The notes below the pieces were generated by a model. That model had not been told where the DNA came from and did not search any database. It saw nothing but the letters and a program-made list of their open reading frames with translations. Below are positions 1-7,021 of a stretch of DNA of 13,158 nt, piece after piece (the stretch's first letter is position 1; the number at the start of each line of letters is the position of its first letter). The position numbers and the translations under genes were made by a program. The stretch is from Treponema sp. (GTDB taxonomy: Bacteria; Spirochaetota; Spirochaetia; Treponematales; Treponemataceae): contig JAEEKM010000253.1 in assembly GCA_016282455.1 (NCBI GenBank), positions 1 through 13,158 of the forward strand. The letters run 5' to 3'.

Positions 1-1
1 A

Positions 2-1279
2 AGCGGACGTCCCGGTCCTGTGCTTATTGACATTCCCAAGGAAGTGACTGCGGCTGAAGTTGATTTTGAACCCCTTACAAAAGCAGAACTTGATGCCAGG
101 TTTGCTGCTTCTGACAGGAGCAATATGCGCCGTGTTCTTTCTGCTTCTGTTCCTTCTGATGAAGAGATTGCAAAGGCTGCCAAACTTATTAACGAAAGTG
201 AACGCCCCGTAATTTACGCAGGCGGTGGTATTACCATTAGCGGTGCAGAAAAAGAACTTCTGGACTTTGCAAAAAAAGCAGACATTCCTGTTACAGAAAG
301 TCTTATGGCCCGTGCGGCATTCCCTTCCAGCAGTGAACTCTGTCTTGGCATGGTGGGTATGCACGGAACAAAAGCAAGTAACATGGCAGTTACCGACAGT
401 GATCTTGTTCTTGCACTGGGTGCCCGTTTTAGTGACCGCGTTATTTCTGATGCAAGCCGTTTTGCCCAGAACAGTCAGGTCTTCCACATTGATATTGACC
501 CTGCAGAAATTAACAAGAATATTCCTGTTGCAGGAAGTCTTGTTGGTGATGTAAAGGCAATTTTACAGAGACTTCTTCCTCTTATTGAAGAGAAGAAACA
601 CACTGAATGGAAAGAGCAGATTGAGGAATGGAAAAAAGATGTTCCCCGCATTTATTTTGCAGAACCCAAGGATTCCATTAACCCCCGCGCCCTTTGTCAG
701 GCAGTGCATGAAGTTGCAGGCGATGATGCATTTATTACCACAGAAGTTGGTGAGCATCAGATGTGGACTGCCCAGCATTATCCTTTTGAAAAGCCCCGTA
801 CTTTTGTTACAAGCGGTGGTCTGGGAACTATGGGTTTTGGAACAGGTGCCGCTATGGGTATTCAGTTTGCAAAGCCTGAGGCTCGTGTGGTTCACATTGC
901 AGGTGACGGTTCTTTCCGCATGAACTGTAATGAACTTGCTACAATCCAGCATTACAATCTTCCTATTGTAATTGTTGTGGTGAATAACGGTACTCTGGGT
1001 AACGTGCGTTTGTGGCAGAAACTTTTTTATGGAAAACGCTACAGTGCTACTACACTTGACTTTGGTCCTGACTGGGTTAAGCTTGCTGCCGCTTACGGTA
1101 TTGACGGTTACAGGGCCGGAAATATCAGTGAGTTTAAGAAGGTGTTTAAGACTGCCTTTGAGAGTCACAAGCCCTGCGTGATTGATGCTAAGGTTGATAT
1201 TGATGAACTTGTACTGCCGATGGTGCCGGGAGGAAAGCCAATATACAATCAGATAATCAACATGAGAGAAGGTGAGTGA
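2..1279 (+). CDS. ilvB: Acetolactate synthase large subunit, 5'-truncated by window edge
   Basis: Thiamine-diphosphate (ThDP) enzyme that condenses two pyruvates to acetolactate, or pyruvate with 2-ketobutyrate, at the first common step of valine/leucine/isoleucine synthesis. The frame is open from position 2 and already reads SGRPGPVLIDIPKEVT, a mid-protein motif of the family. The true start is therefore outside the window, with roughly 150-170 N-terminal residues missing; the GTG at position 20 is internal. The central domain (GARFSDR, HIDIDPAEI) and the ThDP/Mg2+ motif GDGS...NN are present, and the C-terminus ends in VLPMVPGG...NMREGE. Compared with my memory of the consensus, VGQHQMW reads VGEHQMW and LGMVRQWQ reads LGNVRLWQ. 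No small regulatory subunit (ilvN) follows; a metal-dependent repressor does. Family identification is secure. The lack of ilvN and the substitutions make the exact physiological role slightly less certain. Confidence 0.95.
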   Translation, partial: SGRPGPVLIDIPKEVTAAEVDFEPLTKAELDARFAASDRSNMRRVLSASVPSDEEIAKAAKLINESERPVIYAGGGITISGAEKELLDFAKKADIPVTESLMARAAFPSSSELCLGMVGMHGTKASNMAVTDSDLVLALGARFSDRVISDASRFAQNSQVFHIDIDPAEINKNIPVAGSLVGDVKAILQRLLPLIEEKKHTEWKEQIEEWKKDVPRIYFAEPKDSINPRALCQAVHEVAGDDAFITTEVGEHQMWTAQHYPFEKPRTFVTSGGLGTMGFGTGAAMGIQFAKPEARVVHIAGDGSFRMNCNELATIQHYNLPIVIVVVNNGTLGNVRLWQKLFYGKRYSATTLDFGPDWVKLAAAYGIDGYRAGNISEFKKVFKTAFESHKPCVIDAKVDIDELVLPMVPGGKPIYNQIINMREGE

Positions 1280-1284
1280 TTATT
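1252..1284 (+). repeat. Direct repeat copy 1 (end of ilvB)
   Basis: A 33-bp block covering the last ilvB codons (IINMREGE), the TGA stop and five bases beyond it. It recurs at 1326-1358 with only two mismatches, AGA versus CGT, both of which encode arginine. Confidence 0.9.
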
Positions 1285-1325
1285 TGTGTTGCCAAACTGC
1301 ACGGTCGCACGCACTTGCCGCTGCT

Positions 1326-1358
1326 GATAATCAACATGCGTGAAGGTGAGTGATTATT
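1326..1358 (+). repeat. Direct repeat copy 2, remnant of an ilvB 3' end
   Basis: Matches 31 of 33 bases of the ilvB tail at 1252-1284. Both differences are synonymous within one Arg codon, so this copy still reads IINMREGE followed by TGA. It is offset by 74 bp, which is not a multiple of three, and is separated from copy 1 by 41 bp of unrelated, locally G+C-richer sequence. It is noncoding in context and lies in the leader of the next gene. It looks like the remnant of a divergent ilvB allele rather than a recent slippage product. Confidence 0.85.
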
Positions 1359-1377
1359 ATTCTAAAGGGAGAGTGTT

Positions 1378-1752
1378 ATGGTTGAGCTTCATGAGTCAGG
1401 GGAAGATTACCTTGAGGCAATTCTTCGCCTGCAAAAAGAAAACGGTGGTGTACGTTCTGTAGACGTTGCCAAAAAACTTGGTGTCTCAAAGCCCAGCGTA
1501 AGTCGTGCCATGAGCATTCTTACAGAAAATGGTTTTGTAAAAGTGAGTCCCGTTGGTGCACTTGAACTTACAGAAAAAGGACTTGCCAGAGCAGCGGAAG
1601 TTTACAGCCGCCACGTTCTGCTCACTGCTTTCCTTAAGAAAATAACCGGAGTTTCAGAAGAGCAGGCCGAAGAAAATGCATGTAAGATTGAACATGACAT
1701 TGACGAAGACGTGAAGCGTGGAATTGAAAGGTGGATGAAAGAAAACGCCTGA
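1378..1752 (+). CDS. DtxR/MntR-family metal-dependent transcriptional repressor
   Basis: Small (124 aa) repressor that binds DNA when loaded with Fe2+ or Mn2+. An N-terminal winged helix (about residues 8-68; recognition region GVSKPSVSRAMSIL near 35-48) is followed by the dimerisation and metal-binding helices (RHVLLTAFL; ACKIEHDI). Residues at the family's metal-site positions are D10, E13, H79, C102, E105 and H106. Asp at position 10 is as in MntR, while Cys at 102 is as in DtxR, so metal preference is ambiguous. It lacks the C-terminal SH3-like domain of DtxR/IdeR and is about the length of short MntR/TroR-type proteins. A good Shine-Dalgarno (AAAGGGAG) precedes the ATG. The amino-acid importer genes follow after 36 bp in the same direction, so they are probably cotranscribed. 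I saw no recognisable DtxR or MntR operator nearby, so its targets are unknown. Confidence 0.9.
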   Translation: MVELHESGEDYLEAILRLQKENGGVRSVDVAKKLGVSKPSVSRAMSILTENGFVKVSPVGALELTEKGLARAAEVYSRHVLLTAFLKKITGVSEEQAEENACKIEHDIDEDVKRGIERWMKENA

Positions 1753-1788
1753 TATAAACAGTAAAACTATTTTTAATAGGAGAAAAAA

Positions 1789-2568
1789 ATGAAAAAGATT
1801 TTCAGTGCTGTGTGTGCAGTTCTTGCACTTGCAATGGTTTTTGGAATGACATCCTGTTCCAAAAAAACAACAAACGAATTTGTACTTGGTCTTGATGACT
1901 CTTTCCCACCACTTGGTTTTCGTGATGAAGACAACAAGGTTGTAGGATACGACATTGACCTTGCCGCAGAAGTATGCAAGCGCATTGGAAAAACTCTCCG
2001 CTGTCAGTCGATTGACTGGGCTGCAAAAGAGCAGGAACTTAACACCGGTAAAATTGACTGCATCTGGAACGGCTTTACTATGACAGATGAGCGCCGCCAG
2101 GCTATGGCATGTACACCCGCTTACCTTGAGAATGCTCAGGTTGTGGTTGTACGTGGGGATGCTGGAATTGCAAGCCTTGCTGACATGGCAGGTAAAGTTG
2201 TGGGAATTCAGGCCGGATCTTCTGCCCAGGAAGCCCTTGACGATGCCGCTGATTTTAAAGCCAGCCTTAAGAGCGTTGTGGAGTTTGCTGAGAATATCAC
2301 TGCCCTGAATGACCTGCAGATTGGTAACATTGACGGCGTTGTAATGGACGAAGTTGTTGCCGCCTACAACATCAAGCAGAGTGGACGTGACTTTGTTATT
2401 CTTGAAGAAAGCCTTGCTCCTGAGGAATACGGAATTGCATTTAAAAAGAGCAATACTGAACTCAGAGACAAAGTGTGGAATACCCTTAAAGAGATGGAAG
2501 CAGACGGAACTGTTGCCTCAATCTCAGAAAAGTGGTTTGGCGAAAACATGTCTGTAATTGGAAAATAA
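1789..2568 (+). CDS. Polar amino-acid ABC transporter, substrate-binding lipoprotein
   Basis: Periplasmic capture protein of a family 3 (polar amino acid: Gln/His/Arg/cystine type) ABC importer, 259 aa. The signal sequence ends in a spirochaetal lipobox M20-T-S-C23, so the mature protein is probably lipid-anchored. Diagnostic motifs are FPPLGFRD, GYDIDLAAEVCKRIG and IDCIWNGFTMTDERR, the last carrying the Arg that in this family binds the ligand alpha-carboxylate. A strong Shine-Dalgarno (TAGGAG) precedes the ATG. The permease begins 6 bp after the stop and the ATPase follows, giving a complete importer. The exact ligand cannot be read from sequence. Cystine, glutamine or basic amino acids are all possible, and the upstream metal-dependent repressor makes a metal-chelating or redox-active amino acid (His, Cys) worth testing. 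Confidence 0.92.
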   Translation: MKKIFSAVCAVLALAMVFGMTSCSKKTTNEFVLGLDDSFPPLGFRDEDNKVVGYDIDLAAEVCKRIGKTLRCQSIDWAAKEQELNTGKIDCIWNGFTMTDERRQAMACTPAYLENAQVVVVRGDAGIASLADMAGKVVGIQAGSSAQEALDDAADFKASLKSVVEFAENITALNDLQIGNIDGVVMDEVVAAYNIKQSGRDFVILEESLAPEEYGIAFKKSNTELRDKVWNTLKEMEADGTVASISEKWFGENMSVIGK

Positions 2569-2574
2569 TTTTTC

Positions 2575-3246
2575 ATGGAAGCATTAGGCGCATACTTCGA
2601 AAAAATCAAAATGGGAAAACTTCTTGTTGCAATGCTAAAAAGCACAGGGGTAAGCATTGAGATTTTCTTTCTTACCCTGGTTTTTTCCCTGCCGCTGGCA
2701 CTTATCATTGCCATGGGTCGTATGAGCAAAATAAAGGTTCTTTCACGGGTAACAAATGTTTTTCTTTTGATTATCCGTGGAACACCGCTCATGCTTCAGC
2801 TGATTTTTGTTTACTTTGCGCCGCCTTACATTTTTGGTCATGGCATGGGCCGCTTTACTGCCGCCATTGTTGCCATGGTCATTAACTATGCCTGCTATTT
2901 TGCAGAGATTTACCGCGGTGGAATTCAGTCCATTCCGGTAGGTCAGTATGAGGCTGCAAAAGTTCTTGGCTTTACAAAAGGTCAGACTTTTTTCCGCATA
3001 GTGCTTCCTCAGGTGGTCAAGCATATTACTCCTGCAATGGGGAACGAAGTGATTACTCTGGTAAAGGACACTGCTCTTGTGCAGGTGTTGGGAGTTGCAG
3101 AACTCTTCCATGTTGCCCAGACACAGAGTGGTCGTCTTGTGAGTGTCATGCCGCTTTTTATTGCCGGCGTCTTCTATTTTATTATGAACTGGCTTGTTTC
3201 CAAAGCTTTTGATTTGCTGGAGAAAAAACTTGACTACTACAAATAA
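2575..3246 (+). CDS. Polar amino-acid ABC transporter, permease
   Basis: Inner-membrane channel subunit, 223 aa, of the HisM/GlnP family. Hydrophobic segments lie near residues 24-47, 60-82, 93-110 and 186-208. The cytoplasmic EAA loop that contacts the ATPase is clear (EAAKVLGFTKGQTFFRIVLPQ, from about residue 126), followed by the family signature around LVKDTALV. The start lies 6 bp after the binding-protein stop with only a weak GGAAAA upstream, suggesting translational coupling. The 3' end overlaps the ATPase start by 17 bp. A single permease gene implies a homodimer in the membrane, as is common for this family. Confidence 0.93.
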   Translation: MEALGAYFEKIKMGKLLVAMLKSTGVSIEIFFLTLVFSLPLALIIAMGRMSKIKVLSRVTNVFLLIIRGTPLMLQLIFVYFAPPYIFGHGMGRFTAAIVAMVINYACYFAEIYRGGIQSIPVGQYEAAKVLGFTKGQTFFRIVLPQVVKHITPAMGNEVITLVKDTALVQVLGVAELFHVAQTQSGRLVSVMPLFIAGVFYFIMNWLVSKAFDLLEKKLDYYK

Positions 3247-4000
3247 TGATGAAATTATCCGCGTGGAGCATTTGAACAAAACCTTCACAGACGGAGTTGA
3301 AGTTCTTAAGGACATTTCTTTTTCAGTACATCGCGGTGATGTACTTGGAATAATCGGCCCCAGTGGTTCTGGAAAATCTACGCTGCTACGTTCAATCTGT
3401 CAGCTCACGGATGTTAGCGGAGGTTCAATTACAGTTTGCGGCGAGAATCTGGTAAAAGACGGAGTGTATGCCCCAAAAGAGACTCTTCGCCGTATTGGAC
3501 TTAACCTTGGCCTTGTTTTTCAGAACTTTAATCTTTTCCCTCATTTTTCCGTTTTACGGAATATAACTGAAGCACAGAGGGTTGTTCTTGGTAAGGGTAA
3601 AGAAGAGTCTGAAACTCTTGCCATGGAGCTGCTTTCAAAAATGAATCTTTCTGATAAGGCAAACTCCTACCCCTGCCAGCTTTCAGGCGGACAGCAGCAG
3701 AGAGTGAGCATTGCCCGTGCCCTTGCCTTAAAACCTGAAGTCCTCTTGTTTGACGAACCCACTTCTGCCCTTGACCCCGAACTTACAGGCGAAATACTTT
3801 CTGTAATCCGCGAACTTGCCCAGGAAAAAATGACCATGGTTGTAGTGACCCACGAAATGGCCTTTGCCCGCGACACCAGTGACCACATCATCTTCATGGC
3901 AGACGGAAACATTGTGGAACAGGGCCTTTCCGCCGACGTAATCAACAACCCCCAGGAAGAACGCACCCGCCAGTTCCTTAAGCGGTTTAACGAGAAGTAG
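3230..4000 (+). CDS. Polar amino-acid ABC transporter, ATP-binding protein (TTG start)
   Basis: ATPase that powers the importer, 256 aa from the chosen start. All nucleotide-binding motifs are present: Walker A GPSGSGKST (about 43-51), Q-loop VFQNFNLFPH (Q98), signature LSGGQQQR (151-158), Walker B VLLFDEPTSALD (E176) and switch His in VVVTHEM (H208). Family: GlnQ/HisP-type. I chose TTG at 3230 because GGAG at 3219-3222 sits 7 nt upstream and the resulting N-terminus (MTTTNNDEII) leads straight into the usual strand. An upstream in-frame TTG at 3194 would add 12 residues that read like out-of-frame permease. No in-frame ATG exists near the start. The gene overlaps the permease by 17 bp and closes the transporter operon; no clear terminator follows. 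Confidence 0.93.
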   Translation: MTTTNNDEIIRVEHLNKTFTDGVEVLKDISFSVHRGDVLGIIGPSGSGKSTLLRSICQLTDVSGGSITVCGENLVKDGVYAPKETLRRIGLNLGLVFQNFNLFPHFSVLRNITEAQRVVLGKGKEESETLAMELLSKMNLSDKANSYPCQLSGGQQQRVSIARALALKPEVLLFDEPTSALDPELTGEILSVIRELAQEKMTMVVVTHEMAFARDTSDHIIFMADGNIVEQGLSADVINNPQEERTRQFLKRFNEK

Positions 4001-4025
4001 GATTACAAAAAATACAAATCGCATT

Positions 4026-4044
4026 GGTTGAGCCCGTCGAAACC
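4026..4044. repeat. REP-like interspersed motif (GGTTGAGCCCGTCGAAACC)
   Basis: An imperfect palindrome with GGTT/AACC ends around a GAGCCCGTCGA core. It resembles the TTGAGCC(T/C)GTCGAA-type extragenic motif I have seen scattered in many bacterial genomes. Only one copy is in this window, so repetition across the genome is inferred from general familiarity, not shown here. Confidence 0.4.
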
Positions 4045-4052
4045 ATTATGTT

Positions 4053-4126
4053 TTGTGTGAATGGTCATTTCGAGGGCCTCAATGACCGTTGAAGTTCAAC
4101 TTAGTAGACAGCACTTTCACACACAA
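4053..4126. repeat. Nested inverted repeats upstream of polA
   Basis: Three inverted elements sit in one 74-bp stretch. An outer pair, GTGTGAA (4055-4061) and TTCACAC (4116-4122), encloses a 10-bp stem AATGGTCATT (4060-4069) / AATGACCGTT (4081-4090, one G-T pair). Next to that is a perfect short palindrome GTTGAA-G-TTCAAC (4088-4100). No T-run follows, so this is not a canonical intrinsic terminator on the + strand. It may be a mosaic intergenic repeat, a processing or terminator-like structure for the upstream transporter mRNA, or operator sites for polA. Confidence 0.6.
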
Positions 4127-4142
4127 GTCCATCTCCCACCTA

Positions 4143-4171
4143 TTAACTAACAAAAAAAATCATGGTAAACT
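4143..4171 (+). promoter_or_regulatory. Probable sigma-70 promoter of polA
   Basis: -35 TTAACT (4143-4148), a 17-bp spacer, then extended -10 TGG-TAAACT (hexamer 4166-4171). The expected start of transcription, 7 nt downstream, coincides with the A of the polA ATG at 4178, and no Shine-Dalgarno lies between. This implies a leaderless message. Both hexamers match consensus at 4 of 6 positions. Confidence 0.5.
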
Positions 4172-4177
4172 GTCCTC

Positions 4178-7021
4178 ATGGAAAATACAGAAAAAGAGGA
4201 CAAAACCGTTTACATACTGGACTCCTACGGTTTAATTTACAGGGCATACTTTGCACTGGTTAATCATCCCCTCACAAATTCTAAGGGCGAGAACATAAGT
4301 GCAGTGGTAATTTTTTTCAGAAACCTTAAGGCCCTTCTTTCAAAATATAATGTGCGCTATCTTGCCGCTGCCTTTGATTCCCGCACGCCAACTTTCCGCC
4401 ATGAAATGTACAAGGAATACAAGGCCACCCGTGACAAAACTCCGGACGACCTTCATGCACAGGTTCCCTGGATTGAAGAAATTCTTAACGCCCTGAATGT
4501 TCCCGTCCTTCGCGTTGACGGTTATGAGGCGGATGATATAATCGCAACTGTTGCAAAAAAATGCCGTGAAGAAAACCGGGACTGCCGCATCCTTAGTGGT
4601 GATAAAGATTTACTCCAGCTTGTAAATGAAAACTGCAAGGCCATGCAGCCTGACAAAGCAAACGGCGGCTGGGAAACAGAAGGCATAAACGAAGTGATTG
4701 CAAAGTGGGGCATTCCCCCTGAAAAAATTCTTGACTATCTTTCCCTTGTTGGTGATACTGCAGACAATGTTCCCGGCGTAAAAGGGGTGGGAGATAAAAC
4801 TGCCCTTAAACTTTTGAACGAGTACGGAAGCCTTGACGGAATCTACGAACACGCAGATGAAATAAAAGGTGCAATGGGAAACAAAATTCGTGAGGACAAA
4901 GAGAATGCATATTTTTCAAAAAAACTCATCACGCTAAAAGATGATGTTCCCGTCGTAATTGATTTTAATACTTTCTCTACCGCTGACCTTAATTTTTCAC
5001 AGGCAGCAAAATGTCTTTCGGAAAAAGGAGCCTTTCAGGTTGCAAAAGCCTACGACCCCAAGGCAGGCACTTCTTCTAAAACTCAGTCAGAGTCTTCCAA
5101 AAAAACTTCTGCTTCACAGAGCGATGCACCCGGTCTTTTTGACGAAAACGAAGAAGCAGCAGAGGCACTTAAACCTCTCAGAAAAAACGAAGGAAACTAC
5201 CGTCCTGTAACAAAAGTCATTGAACTTACAGCCTTTATAGACAGCGTACTTTCTTCTGCAGAAAAAGCAGTTGCCTTTGACACGGAAACAGATTCCCTTA
5301 ACACCCATCAGGCAAAACTTGTAGGCTTTAGTCTCTGTTCCCAAAAAGGAGAAGCAGTTTATGTTCCGGTAATTCTTCCGGGAGTGGGAGAGATGTTTGC
5401 TCCGGAAACCATTTCCCTTACAGACTGCATCAGGGAGCTAAAAAGACTTGTCATTAACCCTGACGTAACTCTTGTAATGCACAACGGAAAATTTGATCTT
5501 GCAGTGCTTGAGTCAAACGGCTTAAAGGAAAATCCCTGCTGTAAAATTTTTGACACAATGGTTGCCGCCTGGCTTTTAAATCCTGATGCAATGGGAAAAA
5601 ACTCTTACTCGCTTGAGTACCTTGCGGAGAAAAAACTTGCCCTTGCAGGAATTGAGTTTAAGGACATTGTTCCCAAGGGAAAAACTTTTGCAGATGTGGA
5701 ACTTGAAAAAGCTTACCCCTATGGCGCAGAAGATGCAGATTTTACCTGGCAGCTCTACGAGATTTTTAAAACAAAAATTCAGGAAAAAAACTTAGACGAA
5801 CTTTTCTATGGAATGGAAATGAAAGTGCTCCCTATTCTTGCCCGCATGGAAGAAAGGGGAATACACATAGACAAAAAAACTCTTGCCGATTACAGCGTGG
5901 AACTTGCAAAAGAAATTGAAGAAAAAGAAAAAGAAATTTACCGCGAGGTAGGACACGACTTTAACATTGCAAGTACAAAGCAGCTGCAGACCGTTCTCTT
6001 TGACGAGAGGGGTCTTGTTCCCGGAAAGAAAACAAAAACCGGTTACTCCACAGACACCGCCGTGCTCGAAGAACTTGCCGCTACTACAGAAGATCCGCTT
6101 CCACAGGCAATACTTGATTACAGAAGTTATACAAAACTCCAGAGCACTTATGTAGAAACCCTTCCTACCCTTGCAGACGAACATTCCAGAATACACACAA
6201 GTTTTGTTCAGACTGGAACTGCAACAGGCCGTCTTTCTTCCAGAGATCCAAACCTTCAGAATATTCCCGTGCGTGATGAAGCAGGCCGCCGCATAAGAAG
6301 TGCCTTTACTGCCGAAGAAGGACATCTGCTTATTTCTGCAGACTATGCGCAGATTGAGCTTGTAGTGCTTGCCCATCTTTCAGGAGACAAAAATCTTTCT
6401 TCTGCCTTCATTAACGGAATTGACGTTCACAAATCTACTGCCGCTTTAATTTACGGAATAAGCCCTGACGAAGTGAGTGCAGAACAGAGGCGTTTTGCAA
6501 AGACCGTGAACTTTGGCGTTATGTATGGAATGAGTGCCTTCCGTCTTGCAAATGAACTGGGAATCAGCCGTAGCGAAGCAAAGAATTTTATTGACCAGTA
6601 CTTTACCACTTATTCTGACGTTAGAAAATTTTTAGACGACACAATAAATGGTGCTCACGAAAATGGCTACACGGAAACCCTCATGCACAGAAGAAGGTAT
6701 ATTCCTTCCATCAACTCAAGAAACAAACTTGAACAGCAGGGGGCAGAACGCATTGCAGTGAACACTCCCATTCAGGGAAGTGCCGCGGACATTGTAAAAA
6801 AAGCAATGATAGATGTACAGACTGCTTTAGACGAGTCCTCATCTCCCTGCCGTATGCTTTTACAGGTGCATGATGAACTTATCTTTGAATGCCCAGACGA
6901 CAGCGCTACTGTTGAAAAAACAATCAGCCTTATCCGCGACAAAATGGAAAATGCAGTTAAACTAAATGTTCCCCTCCGGGTGAGTGTGGAAAGCGGAAAG
7001 AACTGGGGGCTCTTCCATTGA
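4178..7021 (+). CDS. polA: DNA polymerase I with 5' nuclease, 3'-5' exonuclease and polymerase domains
   Basis: Repair and Okazaki-fragment polymerase, 947 aa, full length. The 5' nuclease domain (about 10-290) has its acidic residues D15, D67, E117/D119/D120, D142/D144 and D193/D196. A Ser/Lys/Glu-rich linker (about 291-345) joins it to a proofreading domain whose catalytic residues are kept: D368/E370 (FDTET), D440 (HNGKFD), and Y515/D519 (YGAED). The polymerase domain has motif A at 722 (DYAQIELVV, where most family members have Arg after IEL), motif B from R772 to Y783 (KTVNFGVMYG; Phe at the ddNTP-discriminating position) and motif C QVHDE (D899/E900). The ATG at 4178 has no Shine-Dalgarno but is well placed for the promoter at 4143-4171. 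It overlaps coaE by 4 bp and heads a four-gene operon. Identification is certain. Confidence 0.98.
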   Translation: MENTEKEDKTVYILDSYGLIYRAYFALVNHPLTNSKGENISAVVIFFRNLKALLSKYNVRYLAAAFDSRTPTFRHEMYKEYKATRDKTPDDLHAQVPWIEEILNALNVPVLRVDGYEADDIIATVAKKCREENRDCRILSGDKDLLQLVNENCKAMQPDKANGGWETEGINEVIAKWGIPPEKILDYLSLVGDTADNVPGVKGVGDKTALKLLNEYGSLDGIYEHADEIKGAMGNKIREDKENAYFSKKLITLKDDVPVVIDFNTFSTADLNFSQAAKCLSEKGAFQVAKAYDPKAGTSSKTQSESSKKTSASQSDAPGLFDENEEAAEALKPLRKNEGNYRPVTKVIELTAFIDSVLSSAEKAVAFDTETDSLNTHQAKLVGFSLCSQKGEAVYVPVILPGVGEMFAPETISLTDCIRELKRLVINPDVTLVMHNGKFDLAVLESNGLKENPCCKIFDTMVAAWLLNPDAMGKNSYSLEYLAEKKLALAGIEFKDIVPKGKTFADVELEKAYPYGAEDADFTWQLYEIFKTKIQEKNLDELFYGMEMKVLPILARMEERGIHIDKKTLADYSVELAKEIEEKEKEIYREVGHDFNIASTKQLQTVLFDERGLVPGKKTKTGYSTDTAVLEELAATTEDPLPQAILDYRSYTKLQSTYVETLPTLADEHSRIHTSFVQTGTATGRLSSRDPNLQNIPVRDEAGRRIRSAFTAEEGHLLISADYAQIELVVLAHLSGDKNLSSAFINGIDVHKSTAALIYGISPDEVSAEQRRFAKTVNFGVMYGMSAFRLANELGISRSEAKNFIDQYFTTYSDVRKFLDDTINGAHENGYTETLMHRRRYIPSINSRNKLEQQGAERIAVNTPIQGSAADIVKKAMIDVQTALDESSSPCRMLLQVHDELIFECPDDSATVEKTISLIRDKMENAVKLNVPLRVSVESGKNWGLFH

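Noticed and set aside
563..1168. 201-codon open frame on the minus strand inside ilvB
   Set aside because: Antisense shadow of a conserved ThDP-enzyme gene; the predicted protein is low in recognisable motifs and has no ribosome site.
1724..1758. Possible promoter for the binding-protein gene (TTGAAA ... TATAAA)
   Set aside because: Both hexamers are good but are separated by 23 bp, too far for a normal sigma-70 promoter; cotranscription with the repressor is simpler.
2743..3315. 190-codon minus-strand frame across the permease and ATPase
   Set aside because: Shadow of two well-supported overlapping transporter genes on the other strand.
5129..5150. APGLF in the PolA linker as a sliding-clamp-binding motif
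   Set aside because: It lacks the Gln and the spacing of the usual QxxLF pattern; chance in a low-complexity linker is likely.
5792..6376. 194-codon minus-strand frame in polA
   Set aside because: Antisense to the intact polymerase; Phe/Cys-rich artefact of codon complement.
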